Notes: generated by a model not told the origin, from the letters alone. A DNA stretch of 64,000 nucleotides from Ilumatobacteraceae bacterium (GCA_033344875.1 JAWPMO010000001.1:1699595-1763594); one strand, 5' to 3'; numbered from the stretch's first letter, positions 9,357-18,406 are shown. Made by a program: numbers and translations.

Positions 9357-11708
9357 ATGACCGCCGACGCGCCTCAACTCGACCTCGAGCTGCTGCGGCA
9401 GATCGAGCGGCGTGTGCTGTGGCTCGCCGCCCGGATCATCGACCACGCCAACCGCCGCGGCACGACCGACGTCAAGGTCGGTGGCCACCAGGCGTCGAGC
9501 GCGTCGATGGCATCGATCATGACGGCGCTGTGGTTCGGCCACATCGGCGGCGAGGACAAGGTGGCCGTCAAGCCGCACGCCTCGCCGGTGTACCACGCGA
9601 TCAAGTACCTCACCGGCGAACTCGACCGCTCGTACCTCACCACGTTGCGGCAGCGTGGCGGGCTGCAGGCGTACCCGTCACGCACGAAGGACCCCGACGT
9701 GTCGGACTTCTCGACCGGTTCGGTGGGGCTGGGTGCCGTCGCTCCCCTGTTCTCGGCGCTGACCCGTCGGTACACCGACTCGCACTTCGGCGAGCAGCCA
9801 GCGGCGCGATTCGTCGCGCTGGTCGGGGATGCAGAACTCGACGAGGGCAACGTCTGGGAGGCGATCGCCGACCCGGCCACCCAGGAACTCGGCAACTTCA
9901 CGATGGTGGTCGACCTCAACCGACAGTCGCTCGACCGTGTGATCCCCGACATCGCCGCGGTACGGCTCAAGCGGTTCTTCGCCGACGCCGGATGGCACGT
10001 GGCAGAGGCCAAGTACGGGCGACGCCTGACCGCGGCGTTCGAGGAGCCCGGCGGCGATGCACTCGAGGCGCACATCGACACGATGTCGAACGAGGCGTAC
10101 CAGCACCTGTTCACGCTCGACGGCGCCGACTTCCGCCGCAAGTTCCTCACCGCCGCCGACCCGGAGGTACGCGCACACGTGGACGGTCTCGACGACGACG
10201 CCCTCAAGCATCTCGTGACCGATCTGGGTGGTCACGACCTCGGGTTGCTGCTCGACACGTTCCAGGCCTGTGACGCAGAACCCGAGCGCCCGTCGGTGGT
10301 GTTCGCCTACACGATCAAGGGGTTCGGGCTTCCGATGGCGGGCGACCCGATGAACCACGCAGCGCTGCTGTCGCCCGAGCAGATCGACGCCTTCCGCGAC
10401 GAGCTCGGACTCGACGAGACCACCGAGTGGGACCGCTTCGACCCCGACTCCGACGCGGGCCGCTGGTGTCGGCGTGTCGGTGGCGACATCAACAACGCTC
10501 CCCCGACGCCGCGACCCGTTCCGCCGGTACCGCGGGCAGCCCGGTCGCTGACCACCAACGGCTCGGTGTCGACCCAGGAGGCATTCGGGCGCGTGCTGGC
10601 CAGCCTCGCCGACGTCGACGGAGTCGGCGACCGCATCGTGACCACGGCACCCGACGTCTCGATCTCGACCAACCTCGGCGGCTTCATCAACAAGCGTGGC
10701 GTGTACGCGCACACCGAACGCGACGATCACGGCGGTGCCGAGCGGCTGCTCAAGTGGGCCCCGGGGCCGACGGGGCAGCACATCGAACTCGGCATCAGCG
10801 AGATGAACCTGTTCATGCTGCTCGGCCAGCTCGGTCTGGCTCACGAGCACCACGACCGCCACCTGCTCCCGGTCGGTACCGTCTACGACCCCTTTGTGCT
10901 GCGCGGCCTCGACGCACTCATCTACGGGGTCTACAACGCATCACGGTTCGTCGTGGCGGGCACGCCGGCGGGCGTGACGCTGGCGCCCGAGGGTGGTGCC
11001 CACCAGTCGACGATCACGGCGTCGGTCGGCGCCGAGCTCCCGAACCTCACCTACTCCGAGCCGGCCTTCGCGACCGAGGTCGACTGGTTGCTGTGCGACG
11101 CGCTCGATCAGCTGTCGCAGCCCGACGGCACCAGCAGCTACCTGCGATTGTCGACCCGACCGATCGACCAGGCTCCCTTCGCCGCCGCCGTCGAGCGGTA
11201 CGGCGAAGACCGACTGCGGGCCCAGGTGTTGGCCGGCGGGTACCGGCTGCACGACGCACCACCCGACGGCCGCCCAGGGGTCACGCTGGTCACCACCGGC
11301 GTCATGGCTCCCGAGGCACTCGCAGCTGCCGCCGAGCTCGACGACGAGGGTGTGCAGGCGTCGGTGGTCCATCTCACGAGCCCCGACCGTGTGTACCGCA
11401 GCTGGCGAGACGGGTTCACCCGCACCGCGGCAACGGCCCGGGTCGTGCGGGCGCCCAGCCAGCTGCACCGGATCGTGCCGGCCGCCGAGCGGCGACGCCC
11501 GATCGTGAGCGTGCACGATGCGGCCAGCCATAGCCTGGCGTGGATCGGATCGGCGCTCGGCACCCGCCAGTACACGCTGGGAGTCGACCGGTTCGGTGAG
11601 TCGGGCACGATCGCCGATCTCCACGAGATCACCGGCATCGACGCCGGCAGCATCGTCAACGCTGCGCTGATCGCCGTGAGCGAAGTCGACATCATCGACG
11701 ACGACTGA
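9357..11708 (+). CDS. Short AceE-like thiamine-diphosphate E1 / transketolase-like enzyme
   Basis: The 783-residue protein has the order of a homodimeric pyruvate dehydrogenase E1: a TPP-binding domain ('GGHQASSASM', 'VKPHASPVYH', 'STGSVGLGAV', 'VGDAELDEGN' at 157-165), a transketolase pyrimidine domain ('ELGISEMNLFML', 'PVGTVYDPFV', 'TLAPEGGAHQS'), and a transketolase C-terminal domain. It is about 100-130 residues shorter than canonical AceE (near 890-920), and no E2 or E3 gene is beside it. It could be a 2-oxoacid dehydrogenase E1 with an unusual acceptor, or a transketolase-like enzyme. The ATG lies 12 bases after the pepN stop, so the two genes may be co-transcribed. Confidence 0.72.
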   Translation: MTADAPQLDLELLRQIERRVLWLAARIIDHANRRGTTDVKVGGHQASSASMASIMTALWFGHIGGEDKVAVKPHASPVYHAIKYLTGELDRSYLTTLRQRGGLQAYPSRTKDPDVSDFSTGSVGLGAVAPLFSALTRRYTDSHFGEQPAARFVALVGDAELDEGNVWEAIADPATQELGNFTMVVDLNRQSLDRVIPDIAAVRLKRFFADAGWHVAEAKYGRRLTAAFEEPGGDALEAHIDTMSNEAYQHLFTLDGADFRRKFLTAADPEVRAHVDGLDDDALKHLVTDLGGHDLGLLLDTFQACDAEPERPSVVFAYTIKGFGLPMAGDPMNHAALLSPEQIDAFRDELGLDETTEWDRFDPDSDAGRWCRRVGGDINNAPPTPRPVPPVPRAARSLTTNGSVSTQEAFGRVLASLADVDGVGDRIVTTAPDVSISTNLGGFINKRGVYAHTERDDHGGAERLLKWAPGPTGQHIELGISEMNLFMLLGQLGLAHEHHDRHLLPVGTVYDPFVLRGLDALIYGVYNASRFVVAGTPAGVTLAPEGGAHQSTITASVGAELPNLTYSEPAFATEVDWLLCDALDQLSQPDGTSSYLRLSTRPIDQAPFAAAVERYGEDRLRAQVLAGGYRLHDAPPDGRPGVTLVTTGVMAPEALAAAAELDDEGVQASVVHLTSPDRVYRSWRDGFTRTAATARVVRAPSQLHRIVPAAERRRPIVSVHDAASHSLAWIGSALGTRQYTLGVDRFGESGTIADLHEITGIDAGSIVNAALIAVSEVDIIDDD

Positions 11709-11713
11709 TCCGC

Positions 11714-12238
11714 TCAGCCGGCCGGTTGGAGCGGCACCAGGTCAGCGACCAGCGCTCGTGCGATGCGGGTGAGTTCGTCGGAGGTGAGATCGGGCTCGCG
11801 TTCACCGACCGGCAGCACGATCGTGCCGTCGGGTCGGATCGAGGAGCTGCGGCCGTTCCGGTCACGTCGGGTTCGCCATCGTTGTCGGTGTTCGAACCGG
11901 TTGTGCCCACCGCATCGGACATCGGCGTTGTGCTGATCGGTCGCGCCGGAGCCACCTGCCCATTCGTCGATGTGATCGACCTCGGCGAACCGGGACGGCA
12001 CTCGACAATCCGGGTGCGTGCAGGTTCGGGTCAGCAGCTTCGCCGCTTCTCGGGCGCTGCCGGTGAACAACCGTTGCCGGCGTCCCAGATCGGTCGCCAC
12101 CCCCGCCGAATCGACGACCACCCGACGGACATGACCCGTCAGGAGGGCTCGCAACAACAACGTCGGATGGATCGGTGTGCTCGACGATTGGCAGACCCTG
12201 TCGCGTTCTTGAGCCTCCCAGCCCCGGAATCGCGACAC
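11714..12238 (-). pseudogene. Remnant of a DUF222/13E12-type HNH endonuclease gene
   Basis: The frame encodes the C-terminal HNH part of the actinobacterial DUF222-HNH family: 'DLGRRQRLFTGSAREA', 'CTHPDCRVPSRFAEVDHI' and 'GGHNRFEHRQ'. The usual N-terminal DUF222 domain of 250-300 residues is absent. Only about 70 bases separate the frame from the lrp gene, so it cannot lie upstream. The first 30 residues do not look like a natural N-terminus. Histidines and the HxxC/N positions of the HNH site are largely kept. These genes are multicopy and often decay. I read this as a 5'-truncated relic; a short expressed HNH protein is less likely. Confidence 0.65.
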
Positions 12239-12309
12239 CGCCCGTGGATACTGCTCACGTCGGAGGACCGTCCTGGATCCCCACGATTCGGCTGAGTGCT
12301 GGATGCGTC

Positions 12310-12765
12310 TCAGTCGAGCGCGCCGAGGACCTTCTTGGCTCGGTGTTCGAACACGATGGAGGTCTGTTCGTCGCTGACGTGCGGGGCGTTGGCGACGGCG
12401 GTCAACACGGTCTCGCTCAGCGCCTTCACGTCACGCACGCTGACGTGCACCAGCACGTCATAGGCGCCCGTCAGCATCGTGACCGCAATCGTCTCGTCGA
12501 GCGACCAGATCGCATCCATGAACTCCTCGACGGCGGCCGGCGTCTTCGGCTGGAGCCGCACCGACACCAACGCCTCCACATGTCGCCCGAGCGCCTCGGG
12601 AGCGATGTCGGCGTGATACCCACGGATCACCCCGTCGGCCTCGAGCGCCCGCATTCGGTGCAGCATCGTCGACGGTGAGACCCCACACGCCAGAGCGAGG
12701 TCCTTGTTCGAGCGCCGCGCGTCGATCTGCAATTCGGCGAGAATCCGGCGATCGATGTCGTTCAT
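12310..12765 (-). CDS. Lrp/AsnC-family transcriptional regulator
   Basis: The 151-residue regulator has an N-terminal winged helix ('MNDIDRRILAELQIDAR', then 'DLALACGVSPSTMLHRMRAL') and a C-terminal RAM ligand-binding/oligomerisation domain ('VEALVSVRL', 'VTMLTGAYDVLVHVSV'). Lrp proteins sense amino acids or related acids. It is divergent from the indolepyruvate oxidoreductase gene with 100 bases between start codons, so control of aromatic amino-acid breakdown is a reasonable inference. ATG 12765 was chosen because a -10 box (TAATCT) lies seven bases upstream. Confidence 0.88.
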   Translation of the reverse strand: MNDIDRRILAELQIDARRSNKDLALACGVSPSTMLHRMRALEADGVIRGYHADIAPEALGRHVEALVSVRLQPKTPAAVEEFMDAIWSLDETIAVTMLTGAYDVLVHVSVRDVKALSETVLTAVANAPHVSDEQTSIVFEHRAKKVLGALD

Positions 12766-12865
12766 GTTCGGCAGATTACCCAATTGCGTCGCAGATATTT
12801 CGGTCCGATACGGATGCTTGCCACATCAGCGCAGCTCTGGTGAGATGGATCGCCAGGAGGCCACC
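12766..12865. promoter_or_regulatory. Divergent promoter region between lrp and the indolepyruvate oxidoreductase gene
   Basis: The minus-strand -10 box TAATCT (complement of 12773-12778) is seven bases before the lrp ATG. On the plus strand the oxidoreductase has a ribosome site AGGAGG (12855-12860) five bases before its GTG, so its message has a leader. An AT-rich patch near 12791-12800 is the natural place to look for an Lrp operator. No exact operator can be named by eye. Confidence 0.5.
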
Positions 12866-15800
12866 GTGACCGACACCCCGATCCATCATCCGCCGACCGA
12901 GAGCTACACGCTCGCCGACCGGTACCGGCGCGAGCGGGGCGAGGTGTTCCTGACCGGTATCCAGGCGCTCGCCCGCATCCCGGTCGAGCAGCTGCGACGC
13001 GACCGAGCTGCTGGGTTGAACACTGCGGCGTTCCTGTCCGGCTACCCAGGCTCGCCGCTCGGCGGCTTCGACCTCGAGATCGCCCGCGTCCGCAAGCTCG
13101 TCCCCGACCTCCCGATCGTCCACCAACCAGCGGTCAACGAAGAGTTGGGCGCCACCTCGGTGATGGGGTCGCAGCTCGCCCAGGGCCGGCCCGACGCCAC
13201 CCGCGACGGCGTCGTCGGGTTCTGGTACGGCAAGGCACCCGGTCTCGACCGCGCCGGCGACGCACTGCGCCACGGCGTGTTCGCCGGGTCGAGCTCGAAC
13301 GGCGGCGCCGTCGTGCTGGTCGGCGACGACCCCGCCTGCAAGTCGTCGACGATGCCGTCGTCGTCCGACGCGTCGCTCGTCGACCTCCACATGCCGATCC
13401 TCTATCCGGGCACGATGAGCGAGTGCATCGAACTCGGCCTGCACGCGGTCGCGATGTCCCGGGCGTCGGGTCTGTGGTCGTCGATGAAGATCGTCACCCC
13501 GGTCGCCGACGGGTCGGGCACCGTCACGCTGCCGGTGCTCGACACCGATCCGATCATCCCCACGATCGAGATCGACGGCGAACGGTGGGTGAGCCACCCG
13601 ACCGCCAAGTTCCTCGGCCGGCGGATGCTCGACGTCGAGCGCGAGTTCCGCGAGGTGCGTCTGCCCCTCGCCCAGCGCTACGGCGTCGACAACGGTCTCA
13701 ACCGCATCAGCATCGACCCGCCCGACGCGTGGATCGGGTTGGTCGCCACCGGTTTCACCTACCACGAGATGCTCGACGCCCTCCGCCGGCTCGGCCTCGA
13801 CGGCCCCGAGCAGTTGGCCGCCGCCGGCGTGCGCGTGCTCCAGCTCCGGATGCCGGTGCCGTTCGACGCCGACCTGGTGCGCACGTTCGCCCGCGGGCTC
13901 GATGAGATCGTCGTGGTCGAGGAGAAGAACCCGACGCTCGAATGGCTGATCAAGGACGCGCTGTACGGGCGAGGGCCCCAGCCGCTGGTCGTCGGCAAGA
14001 CGCACGAGGACGGGCGCACCCTGATGCAGTCCTGGGGTCGACTCGACGCCGATGCGATGATGCCCGGTCTCCGCGAACGCCTCGCTCCCCGCCTGGCCGA
14101 CCGCCTCGCGCCACCGCCACAACCCGCCCGCGAGCGCGCCCTGATCCCACTCGCCGTCAACCGGACCCCGTTCTTCTGCTCGGGGTGCCCCCACAACTGG
14201 GGCACCAAGGTGCCCGACGGCGCACTCGTCGGAGCCGGTACCGGCTGCCACGGCATGTCGCTCCTGATGGACGAGGATCGGGTCGGCGAGACGATCGGCA
14301 TCACGGCGATGGGCAACGAGGGCGCCCAGTGGGTCGGCATGGCCCCCTTCGTGGAGACCGACCACATCTTCCAGAACTACGGCGACGGCACGTTCTTCCA
14401 CTCGGCACAGCTCGCACTGCAGTACTGCATCGGTGCCGGCATGAACATCACGTTCAAGATCCTCTACAACGGCACCGTCGCGATGACCGGCGGCCAGGAC
14501 TCCACCTCACCGATCGCAGTGCCCGAGTTGGTGACCATCCTCCTGGCACACGGCGTCAGCAAGGTGGCCGTCACCGCCGACGACACCGCCCGCTACGACG
14601 ACATCACCCTGCCACGGGGCGTCGAGGTGCACGACCGCACCGACATCGTGGCCGTCCAGGCCGAACTCGCCGCCACCCCCGGCGTGACCGTCCTGATCCA
14701 CGACCAGTTCTGCGCCGCCGAACTCCGCCGCGACCGCAAGCGCGGCAGGCTCGAGATGCCGACCCGGCGGGTCGTGATCAACCACCGGATCTGCGAGGGG
14801 TGCGGCGACTGTGGCGACGTCAGCAACTGTCTGTCGGTGCAGCCGATCGACACACCGCTCGGCCGGAAGACCACGATCGACCAGGCGTCGTGCAACTTCG
14901 ACGAGAGCTGCCTCCAGGGCGACTGTCCTGCGTTCATGACCGTCGAGGTCGGCCCGGGCCCCGACGCGCCAGGCCATTCGACGCCGGCCGGCGACGTGCC
15001 CGACCCGGAGTTCGACACCGAGACCGACCTCGTGCGGATACGACTGGCCGGCATCGGTGGCACCGGTGTCGTCACCGTCGCCCAGGTCCTGTCCACCGCC
15101 GCCATGTTCGACGGTTGGGAGGTGCGTGGGCTCGACCAGACCGGCCTCAGTCAGAAGGCCGGGCCGGTCATCAGCGACGTCGTGCTGGCCCACGACCACC
15201 ACGGTTCCTCGAACCTGGTCGGCGACGGCCAAGCCGAACTGATCCTCGCGTTCGACGCGATGGTCGCCGCCGACGACGGCGCCCTCGCCGCCGCCGACCC
15301 CGACCGCACCGTCGTGATCGCCTCGACCGCCGAGACACCGACCGGTCGCATGATCTCGCACCCCGACATCCCCTATCCGATCGAGTCGATCACCGATCGA
15401 CTCACGGCGAGCACCCGATCGCACCAACTCCTCGATGCGACACGCCTGTCGGCTGCGTTGACGGGCAACGAGGCCCAAGCCAACGTGCTCCTGCTCGGCG
15501 TCGCCGTGCAGCTGGGCCACGTGCCGGTCTCGGTGACGTCGATCGAGACCGCGATCGAGCTCAACGGCGTCGCGGTCGACGCCAACCTCGCCGCGTTCGA
15601 CTGGGGACGCCGCTGGGCACACGACCACACGGCGGTCGAGTCGCTGGTTCCCCGGCACACCGGTCACACCACGACGATCACGGTCCCCGATCTCCCCGAC
15701 CGTCTCGGGGCCCGGATGGCGGCGATCACGCCGGCGGGCGCCTTCCGCGACCTCGTGACCATGCTCGCCGCCGACCTCGTCGCCTACCAGGACGAGGCGT

Positions 15801-16360
15801 ACGCCGACCGATTCCTCGATGCCGTGACCGCCGCCGCCGAGCACGAGCGTGCAGCGGTGCCGAACTCGTCACGATTGACCGAAGCCGTCGCCCGCAGCCT
15901 CCACAAACTGATGGCGTACAAGGACGAGTACGAGGTCGCCCGCCTCATGCTGCTGCCCGAGGGCGAAGAGGCGGCTCAGGCCGTCGGGGGCCCCGGTGCC
16001 GCGGTCACCTGGCGGCTCCACCCACCGATGCTGAAGGCGTTCGGTATGGAGTCGAAGCTGTCGATCGGCACCTGGGCCAAGCCGGTGTTCGGCGCGCTCC
16101 GACGCGGCAAACGACTGCGGAGCACCCGACTCGACCCGTTCGGCCGCACCGAGATGCGACGCACCGAAGCCGCGCTCCCCGACGAGTACCTCGCCACGAT
16201 GTCCGTCGTCTACGCGTCGCTCACCCCCGACCGGCTCGACCGCGCCGTCGACATCGCCGGTCTCCCCGACATGATCCGCGGCTACGAAGACCTCAAGCTG
16301 CGCCGCGTCGCCGAGTACCGCTCCGCCGTCGAGGCAGCGCTCACGGAGTACCGCGCCTGA
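12866..16360 (+). CDS. Indolepyruvate:ferredoxin oxidoreductase, fused alpha-beta form
   Basis: The 1164-residue fused enzyme converts indolepyruvate and other aryl-pyruvates to aryl-acyl-CoA with reduction of ferredoxin, the second step of oxidative aromatic amino-acid breakdown. The N-terminal pyrimidine-binding domain has 'FLSGYPGSPLGGFD'. The TPP-binding domain has 'FFCSGCPHNWGTKVP' and 'QNYGDGTFFHSAQLAL'. An iron-sulfur segment near residues 643-690 has 'CEGCGDCGDVSNC' and 'CNFDESCLQGDCPAF'. The gamma-type domain begins near 'IAGIGGTGVVTVAQVL'. Start GTG 12866 follows AGGAGG; an ATG seven codons upstream lacks such a site. Confidence 0.9.
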   Translation: MTDTPIHHPPTESYTLADRYRRERGEVFLTGIQALARIPVEQLRRDRAAGLNTAAFLSGYPGSPLGGFDLEIARVRKLVPDLPIVHQPAVNEELGATSVMGSQLAQGRPDATRDGVVGFWYGKAPGLDRAGDALRHGVFAGSSSNGGAVVLVGDDPACKSSTMPSSSDASLVDLHMPILYPGTMSECIELGLHAVAMSRASGLWSSMKIVTPVADGSGTVTLPVLDTDPIIPTIEIDGERWVSHPTAKFLGRRMLDVEREFREVRLPLAQRYGVDNGLNRISIDPPDAWIGLVATGFTYHEMLDALRRLGLDGPEQLAAAGVRVLQLRMPVPFDADLVRTFARGLDEIVVVEEKNPTLEWLIKDALYGRGPQPLVVGKTHEDGRTLMQSWGRLDADAMMPGLRERLAPRLADRLAPPPQPARERALIPLAVNRTPFFCSGCPHNWGTKVPDGALVGAGTGCHGMSLLMDEDRVGETIGITAMGNEGAQWVGMAPFVETDHIFQNYGDGTFFHSAQLALQYCIGAGMNITFKILYNGTVAMTGGQDSTSPIAVPELVTILLAHGVSKVAVTADDTARYDDITLPRGVEVHDRTDIVAVQAELAATPGVTVLIHDQFCAAELRRDRKRGRLEMPTRRVVINHRICEGCGDCGDVSNCLSVQPIDTPLGRKTTIDQASCNFDESCLQGDCPAFMTVEVGPGPDAPGHSTPAGDVPDPEFDTETDLVRIRLAGIGGTGVVTVAQVLSTAAMFDGWEVRGLDQTGLSQKAGPVISDVVLAHDHHGSSNLVGDGQAELILAFDAMVAADDGALAAADPDRTVVIASTAETPTGRMISHPDIPYPIESITDRLTASTRSHQLLDATRLSAALTGNEAQANVLLLGVAVQLGHVPVSVTSIETAIELNGVAVDANLAAFDWGRRWAHDHTAVESLVPRHTGHTTTITVPDLPDRLGARMAAITPAGAFRDLVTMLAADLVAYQDEAYADRFLDAVTAAAEHERAAVPNSSRLTEAVARSLHKLMAYKDEYEVARLMLLPEGEEAAQAVGGPGAAVTWRLHPPMLKAFGMESKLSIGTWAKPVFGALRRGKRLRSTRLDPFGRTEMRRTEAALPDEYLATMSVVYASLTPDRLDRAVDIAGLPDMIRGYEDLKLRRVAEYRSAVEAALTEYRA

Positions 16361-16375
16361 GATCCACCAGGACGG

Positions 16376-16942
16376 TCAGGAGACGGTCGCAAGCAGCATG
16401 AGCGTGCGGTCGATGATCTGCTCGGCGATGTCGGCGTCGTAGTCGTCGACGCTCGAGTCGGCGACGAGGTGACGCGCCGTGTCGTACCGGAACAGCTCGG
16501 CGCCCGGTACCGCCGCGGCCAGGGCCTGCGCCTCGTCGAGGTCGCCCCACGAGTCGTCGGGTGCGTTGTGCAACTGGAGCGCCACACCCTCGGGCCAGTC
16601 GTCGGCGAACGTGCCGAGCGGGATCGCGGCATGGCACAGCACCGCGCCGACCGCCCGCCGGTGCGTCTGCGCGAGGCTCTGCGCCGGGAGCACCCCGAGC
16701 GAGAACCCGATCGTCACGAACGGTTCGTCGGTCGCCGTGACGACCGCCACGCCCCGGTCGATGATCGTGTCGAATCCGATCGCCTCCGCGTGGCCGACAC
16801 CGGCTTCGATGGTGTCCAACGTCTCGCCGTCGTAGAGGTCGGGCACCATCACCCGATGACCGGCGGCCATCAGGCGGTCGGCGAACGCGCGCACACCCGC
16901 CGTCACCCCCAGGGCGTGGTGGAACACGATGACGTCCACCAT
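16376..16942 (-). CDS. Dienelactone-hydrolase-family alpha/beta hydrolase with Ser nucleophile
   Basis: The 188-residue alpha/beta hydrolase resembles dienelactone hydrolases: 'VDVIVFHHALGVTAGVRAFAD', 'VMVPDLYDGET', the nucleophile elbow 'TIGFSLGVLPA', and a late 'RHLVADSS' histidine. In classical enzymes the elbow is GxCxGG with a cysteine; here serine takes that place and the final glycine is lost. It is also shorter than usual (about 230). The ATG overlaps the stop of the SRPBCC gene by one base, so the two are a pair. The substrate is unknown. Confidence 0.7.
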   Translation of the reverse strand: MVDVIVFHHALGVTAGVRAFADRLMAAGHRVMVPDLYDGETLDTIEAGVGHAEAIGFDTIIDRGVAVVTATDEPFVTIGFSLGVLPAQSLAQTHRRAVGAVLCHAAIPLGTFADDWPEGVALQLHNAPDDSWGDLDEAQALAAAVPGAELFRYDTARHLVADSSVDDYDADIAEQIIDRTLMLLATVS

Positions 16943-17412
16943 CAGGCCTCCGCCATGGTCTTCAGGTTCGCGAGCGTGGTGGCGCAGGCTCGTTCGAGGT
17001 GGTCGCGCCGTCCCTCGATCTTGCCCGGATACACCTCGGGCAGCGCCAGCATCGGCGCCTCGAACGACTCGGTCACGATGCAGCCGTCGCCGTGCGACTC
17101 GACGACGTACCGCCACGTGGTGGCGTGTTCGAACTGCGGCGGGACCTCGTAGGCGAACGACCGACCCGGCTCGAGTTCGGTGACGACGCAGTCGGCGTGC
17201 CACTCGTAGTCGCGGACCCGGTTGTAGCCACGGAACCTCGCTCCGATCTCCACGATGGTCGAGTCGCCGAGGAACTCACACCGCTCGTTCTCCGGGCTCA
17301 GTAGGGGGAGCCGGTCGAGGTCGGTCAGGATCGCGAAGACCGCCTCGGGGCAAGCCGAGATCTCGATCGTGGCGGAACCGCTCGTGGGGCTCGTGCTCGA
17401 CGTGTCGCTCAT
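16942..17412 (-). CDS. SRPBCC (START-like) superfamily protein
   Basis: The 156-residue protein has the helix-grip pattern of polyketide cyclase/dehydrase and lipid-transport proteins. It opens with a Ser/Thr-rich tail, then 'ATIEISACPEAVFAILTDLDRLPLLSPENERCEFL' (split across a turn), and ends with a long amphipathic C-terminal helix ('RRDHLERACATTLANLKTM'). Such proteins bind hydrophobic ligands in a cavity. Nothing shows which one. It is upstream of, and overlaps by one base, the DLH-like gene. Confidence 0.75.
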   Translation of the reverse strand: MSDTSSTSPTSGSATIEISACPEAVFAILTDLDRLPLLSPENERCEFLGDSTIVEIGARFRGYNRVRDYEWHADCVVTELEPGRSFAYEVPPQFEHATTWRYVVESHGDGCIVTESFEAPMLALPEVYPGKIEGRRDHLERACATTLANLKTMAEA

Positions 17413-17455
17413 CCGCCCACGATGTCACAGCGCACGAGCGGGGCCCGAACGCGAA

Positions 17456-17483
17456 GAAACCCCAGGCCGGAGCCTGGGGTTTC
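17456..17483 (-). terminator. Rho-independent terminator after tRNA-Ala
   Basis: A perfect 12-bp stem (17456-17467 with 17472-17483) closes on a 4-base loop CGGA. Read on the minus strand it follows the tRNA by three bases and runs into GTTTCTTCG, a modest U-containing tail. It is placed to end tRNA-Ala transcription and would also insulate the convergent SRPBCC region. Confidence 0.75.
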
Positions 17484-17486
17484 GTG

Positions 17487-17559
<73 letters not shown>

Positions 17560-17573
17560 GTAGTGCGGACGGC

Positions 17574-17579
17574 AGTGTA
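17574..17579 (-). promoter_or_regulatory. Candidate -10 box of tRNA-Ala
   Basis: On the minus strand TACACT is 14 bases before the mature 5' end of the tRNA. I see no convincing -35 box at the right distance, so the call rests on position and the hexamer alone. Confidence 0.4.
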
Positions 17580-17608
17580 TCGGCCGGTTCCGCGAGCAGC
17601 GACCCGAC

Positions 17609-18247
17609 TCAGTGCTGCATCCAGTCGTTCGGCCAATTGCCGGTCTCACGCTGACGGAGCTGGGCGAGCATGTACATGTAGCCGCACAGACCGAGGAAGG
17701 CGATGGCGAACAGGTACAGCATCACCGTCTCCTTGGTGGTCGCGGCGAGGAACAGCGTGCTGCCGGCGGCGAGCACCAACATGAACAGCACGTTCGAGCG
17801 ACGGCGGCGCACCTGGTCGGCAGCCGAGGTGGCGTGACGGGCGGGCGCCTGACGCTGCTGCTCTGCCCGGCTCGGACGAGGCTGACCACCGGTGGGATCG
17901 CCGTGGCTGCGGCGTCGCGGTGCGGCCTCACGAACCGGTGCGGCGGCCGCGGCCGTCGCCCGTCCGCCGTGGGCACGGGTGCCGCCACGACGCAGCTGCG
18001 CCGCCTGCACACCCGGGCGGCCGGCGGCTGCGGGACGGTGCAGCGGGCTCTGCGCCAACGGGCGAGCCATGCCGCCACGCATCGGACCTGCAGCTCGGTT
18101 GGGCACCGTGCTCTGCAGCCGGTTGAGCTGGCGACGGAAATCGGTCACCGACGAGTTCGGACGGTTTTCGATCCGGGAACGGAGCAGTGGTGGAATCAGC
18201 ACGGCTGCCCAAGCAGCTGCGACGACCAGGAGGACGAGTTCGCCCAT
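17609..18247 (-). CDS. GlpR-like membrane protein (candidate receptor of the gephyrin-like protein Glp)
   Basis: The protein has about 212 residues. The N-terminal membrane helix is 'ELVLLVVAAAWAAVLIPPLL', followed at once by 'RSRIENRPNSSVTDFRRQLN', a basic Ala/Arg/Gln-rich cytoplasmic stretch of about 100 residues, and two closely spaced C-terminal helices around 'NVLFMLVLAAGSTLFLAATT' and 'VMLYLFAIAFLGLCGYMYML'. This topology, and the N-terminal helix followed by an 'xPPLLR' turn, match actinobacterial GlpR, the membrane partner of Glp in cell division. The similarity is recognised by eye and is low outside the helices. ATG 18247 sits 11 bases after AAAGGA; a GTG lies three codons earlier. 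Confidence 0.55.
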   Translation of the reverse strand: MGELVLLVVAAAWAAVLIPPLLRSRIENRPNSSVTDFRRQLNRLQSTVPNRAAGPMRGGMARPLAQSPLHRPAAAGRPGVQAAQLRRGGTRAHGGRATAAAAAPVREAAPRRRSHGDPTGGQPRPSRAEQQRQAPARHATSAADQVRRRRSNVLFMLVLAAGSTLFLAATTKETVMLYLFAIAFLGLCGYMYMLAQLRQRETGNWPNDWMQH

Positions 18248-18346
18248 GTGTGACACGTTCCTTTGTGATGAGGATTCGAGACTTGTCGCCGAGATCGGAG
18301 CGGCCCCGCCGCAGCAGGATCGGTCAGGTCCGACGTTTCATTACGA

Positions 18347-18375
18347 TTCTACGACATTCGTAACACACACGGCAA
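18347..18375 (-). promoter_or_regulatory. Candidate promoter of the GlpR-like gene
   Basis: On the minus strand, TTGCCG (complement of 18370-18375) and TAGAAT (complement of 18347-18352) are separated by about 17 bases, the best sigma-70-like pair seen in the window. The -10 is flanked by an inverted repeat TTACGA/TCGTAA (18341-18363). This implies a leader of about 90 bases before ATG 18247. Confidence 0.5.
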
Positions 18376-18406
18376 CGTCAGGGGCCGATGGGGCGATCGT
18401 GCCGAC

